Positions 29,572 to 30,530 of a stretch of DNA of 30,530 bases are shown one piece after another. The notes under the pieces are model-generated. The model saw only the letters and a program-made list of their open reading frames with translations. It was not told where the DNA came from and ran no database searches. This DNA is from UBA11889 sp002313255 (GTDB lineage Bacteria > Pseudomonadota > Gammaproteobacteria > Pseudomonadales > Azotimanducaceae): the NCBI GenBank assembly GCA_913045265.1, contig CAJWQX010000040.1, positions 1 to 30,530 of the forward strand, read 5' to 3'. Position 1 is the first letter of the stretch. Each line of letters opens with the position of its first letter. Both the position numbers and the translations under genes were made by a program.

Positions 29572-30530
29572 ATGTCTAACTCGATACGAATTTCTTTCGA
29601 AAACGATAAGACGTTGTTTACGCCTGGTCCGCTTACGACCAGCCAAACTGTGAAGCAGGCAATGCTTCGAGATCTTGGATCGCGAGACGTCGCCTTCATC
29701 AAAGCAGTCCACCACGTTCGCGAAAACCTGCTGGCTGTTGCGGGTGTGTCGAAGGACAATGGGTACGAAGCCGTGCTCATGCAAGGCAGTGGAACTTTCG
29801 GCCTTGAGTCAGTCATTGGTTCGACGGTCCCCCCGGGCGGAAAGCTGTTGGTGATTGTCAATGGTGCCTATGGTGATCGAATTGCCAACATAGCCAAAGT
29901 GCTTAAAATTGACACGGGAATCCTCGAATACAACGCGAACACGGTACCGGTACCCGCAGATGTTGACCGAAGACTGACCGACGACCAGGCGATCACCAAC
30001 GTCGCCGTCGTTCACTGCGAGACGACGACCGGCATCATCAATCCCATTGAAGAAATTGGTCGCGTGGTCAAGCAGCATGAGAAGGTGTATTTCGTCGACT
30101 CGATGAGCGCTTTCGGCGCTGTCCTGTTTGACTTTGAAAGGTGCGAAATCGATTTCCTGGTTTCGTCTGCCAACAAGTGCATCGAGGGCGTGCCGGGCTT
30201 TTCGTTTGCAATCTGCCGTCGCGATTCGCTCCACGCTACGGAGGGTTGGGCCCGCTCGGTGAGTCTTGATCTGCTAGCGCAATGGCAGGGGTTGGAAATG
30301 AACGGCCAGTTTCGATTCACCCCGCCAACGCACGCGATCCTGGCTTTCGAGCAGGCGCTCTGTGAATTGCAGGCGGAAGGCGGCGTTGAGGGTCGCGTCG
30401 CTCGCTACGGCGCTAACTACGAAGTGCTTGTTGTCGGGATGCGCGAAATGGGGTTTGCCGAGTACCTGCGGCCCGAACTGCAGGGCACGATCATCACCGC
30501 TTTTTGCTATCCGAATGATCCGCTCTTCCA
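29572..30530 (+). CDS. phnW: 2-aminoethylphosphonate-pyruvate transaminase (PhnW type), N-terminal part
   Basis: Partial: 319 codons are visible and the frame is open to the window end; the family is about 370 aa. The match to PhnW is close: LFTPGPLTTSQTVKQAMLRDLGS (15-37), HCETTTGIINPIEEIG (148-163), the cofactor Asp176 in VDSMSAFG, the PLP-binding Lys202 in SSANKCIEGVPGF, then SLDLLAQWQGLE and FTPPTHAILAFEQAL. It transfers the amino group of 2-aminoethylphosphonate to pyruvate, giving phosphonoacetaldehyde and alanine, in the cytoplasm. This is the first step in using that phosphonate as a nitrogen and phosphorus source. A partner such as phosphonatase (phnX) or phnY/phnA may lie beyond the window. 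No Shine-Dalgarno precedes the ATG. Confidence 0.92.
   Translation, partial: MSNSIRISFENDKTLFTPGPLTTSQTVKQAMLRDLGSRDVAFIKAVHHVRENLLAVAGVSKDNGYEAVLMQGSGTFGLESVIGSTVPPGGKLLVIVNGAYGDRIANIAKVLKIDTGILEYNANTVPVPADVDRRLTDDQAITNVAVVHCETTTGIINPIEEIGRVVKQHEKVYFVDSMSAFGAVLFDFERCEIDFLVSSANKCIEGVPGFSFAICRRDSLHATEGWARSVSLDLLAQWQGLEMNGQFRFTPPTHAILAFEQALCELQAEGGVEGRVARYGANYEVLVVGMREMGFAEYLRPELQGTIITAFCYPNDPLF

Noticed and set aside
1..30530. CRISPR arrays, insertion sequences, integrases, toxin-antitoxin pairs and phage-defence genes
   Set aside because: No regularly spaced repeats, terminal inverted repeats with transposase, integrase motif or defence domain was seen on either strand.

Overview
The window carries 28 protein-coding genes, two of them cut by its edges, on about 30.5 kb of gene-dense bacterial DNA. 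I see no rRNA, tRNA, CRISPR array, insertion sequence or phage gene. The mix suggests a free-living, aerobic, metabolically versatile proteobacterium, most likely a gammaproteobacterium. The reasons are a DegP/DegQ-type periplasmic protease, a long (533 aa) Pseudomonas-type isocitrate lyase, a YcbX-like MOSC protein, a YejA-like solute-binding lipoprotein, PhnW, and many oxygenases. Species cannot be named from this sequence. GTG and TTG starts are common here.

Region 1 (1-9819, minus strand). Ten genes point the same way. Reading with transcription: a crotonase-family protein, modABC (molybdate uptake), a ProA-like aldehyde dehydrogenase, a 1-Cys peroxiredoxin, a salicylate-hydroxylase-like FAD monooxygenase, a thiamine-binding-family protein, a phthalate-dioxygenase-type Rieske oxygenase, and, after a 195-bp gap, the N-terminal part of a DegP/DegQ protease. 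The theme is oxidative attack on aromatic or ring compounds plus molybdenum supply. No reductase for the Rieske oxygenase and no molybdoenzyme is present.

Region 2 (10017-15241, mostly plus). A Gfo/Idh/MocA oxidoreductase, an exported DUF3604 (PHP-like) protein, a convergent glutathione S-transferase (minus), and a cytosolic GH32 fructosidase divergent from the GST. This looks like carbohydrate and small-molecule processing.

Region 3 (15335-20174). A Baeyer-Villiger monooxygenase, a MOSC protein and a small membrane protein (all minus), then divergently a second small membrane protein, a GNAT acetyltransferase and a DUF2141 protein (plus). A very AT-rich spot lies before the GNAT gene.

Region 4 (20197-27394). 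A five-gene oligopeptide/Yej-type ABC importer operon (minus: permease, permease, lipoprotein SBP, ATPase, ATPase) is divergent from a second Gfo/Idh/MocA oxidoreductase across a 140-bp gap. The ligand may therefore be a sugar-like or peptide-conjugated compound.

Region 5 (27608-end, plus). Isocitrate lyase behind an AT-rich, palindromic upstream region, then a 362-bp gene-free stretch, then a PhnW-type 2-aminoethylphosphonate transaminase cut by the window end. Glyoxylate shunt and phosphonate-nitrogen use sit next to each other here.

No clearly novel multigene system is evident. The most interesting leads are the ProA-like enzyme beside modABC, the crotonase lacking one catalytic glutamate, the thiamine-binding protein coupled to a flavin monooxygenase, the Yej-like importer divergent from a sugar oxidoreductase, and several palindromic sites in promoter regions.
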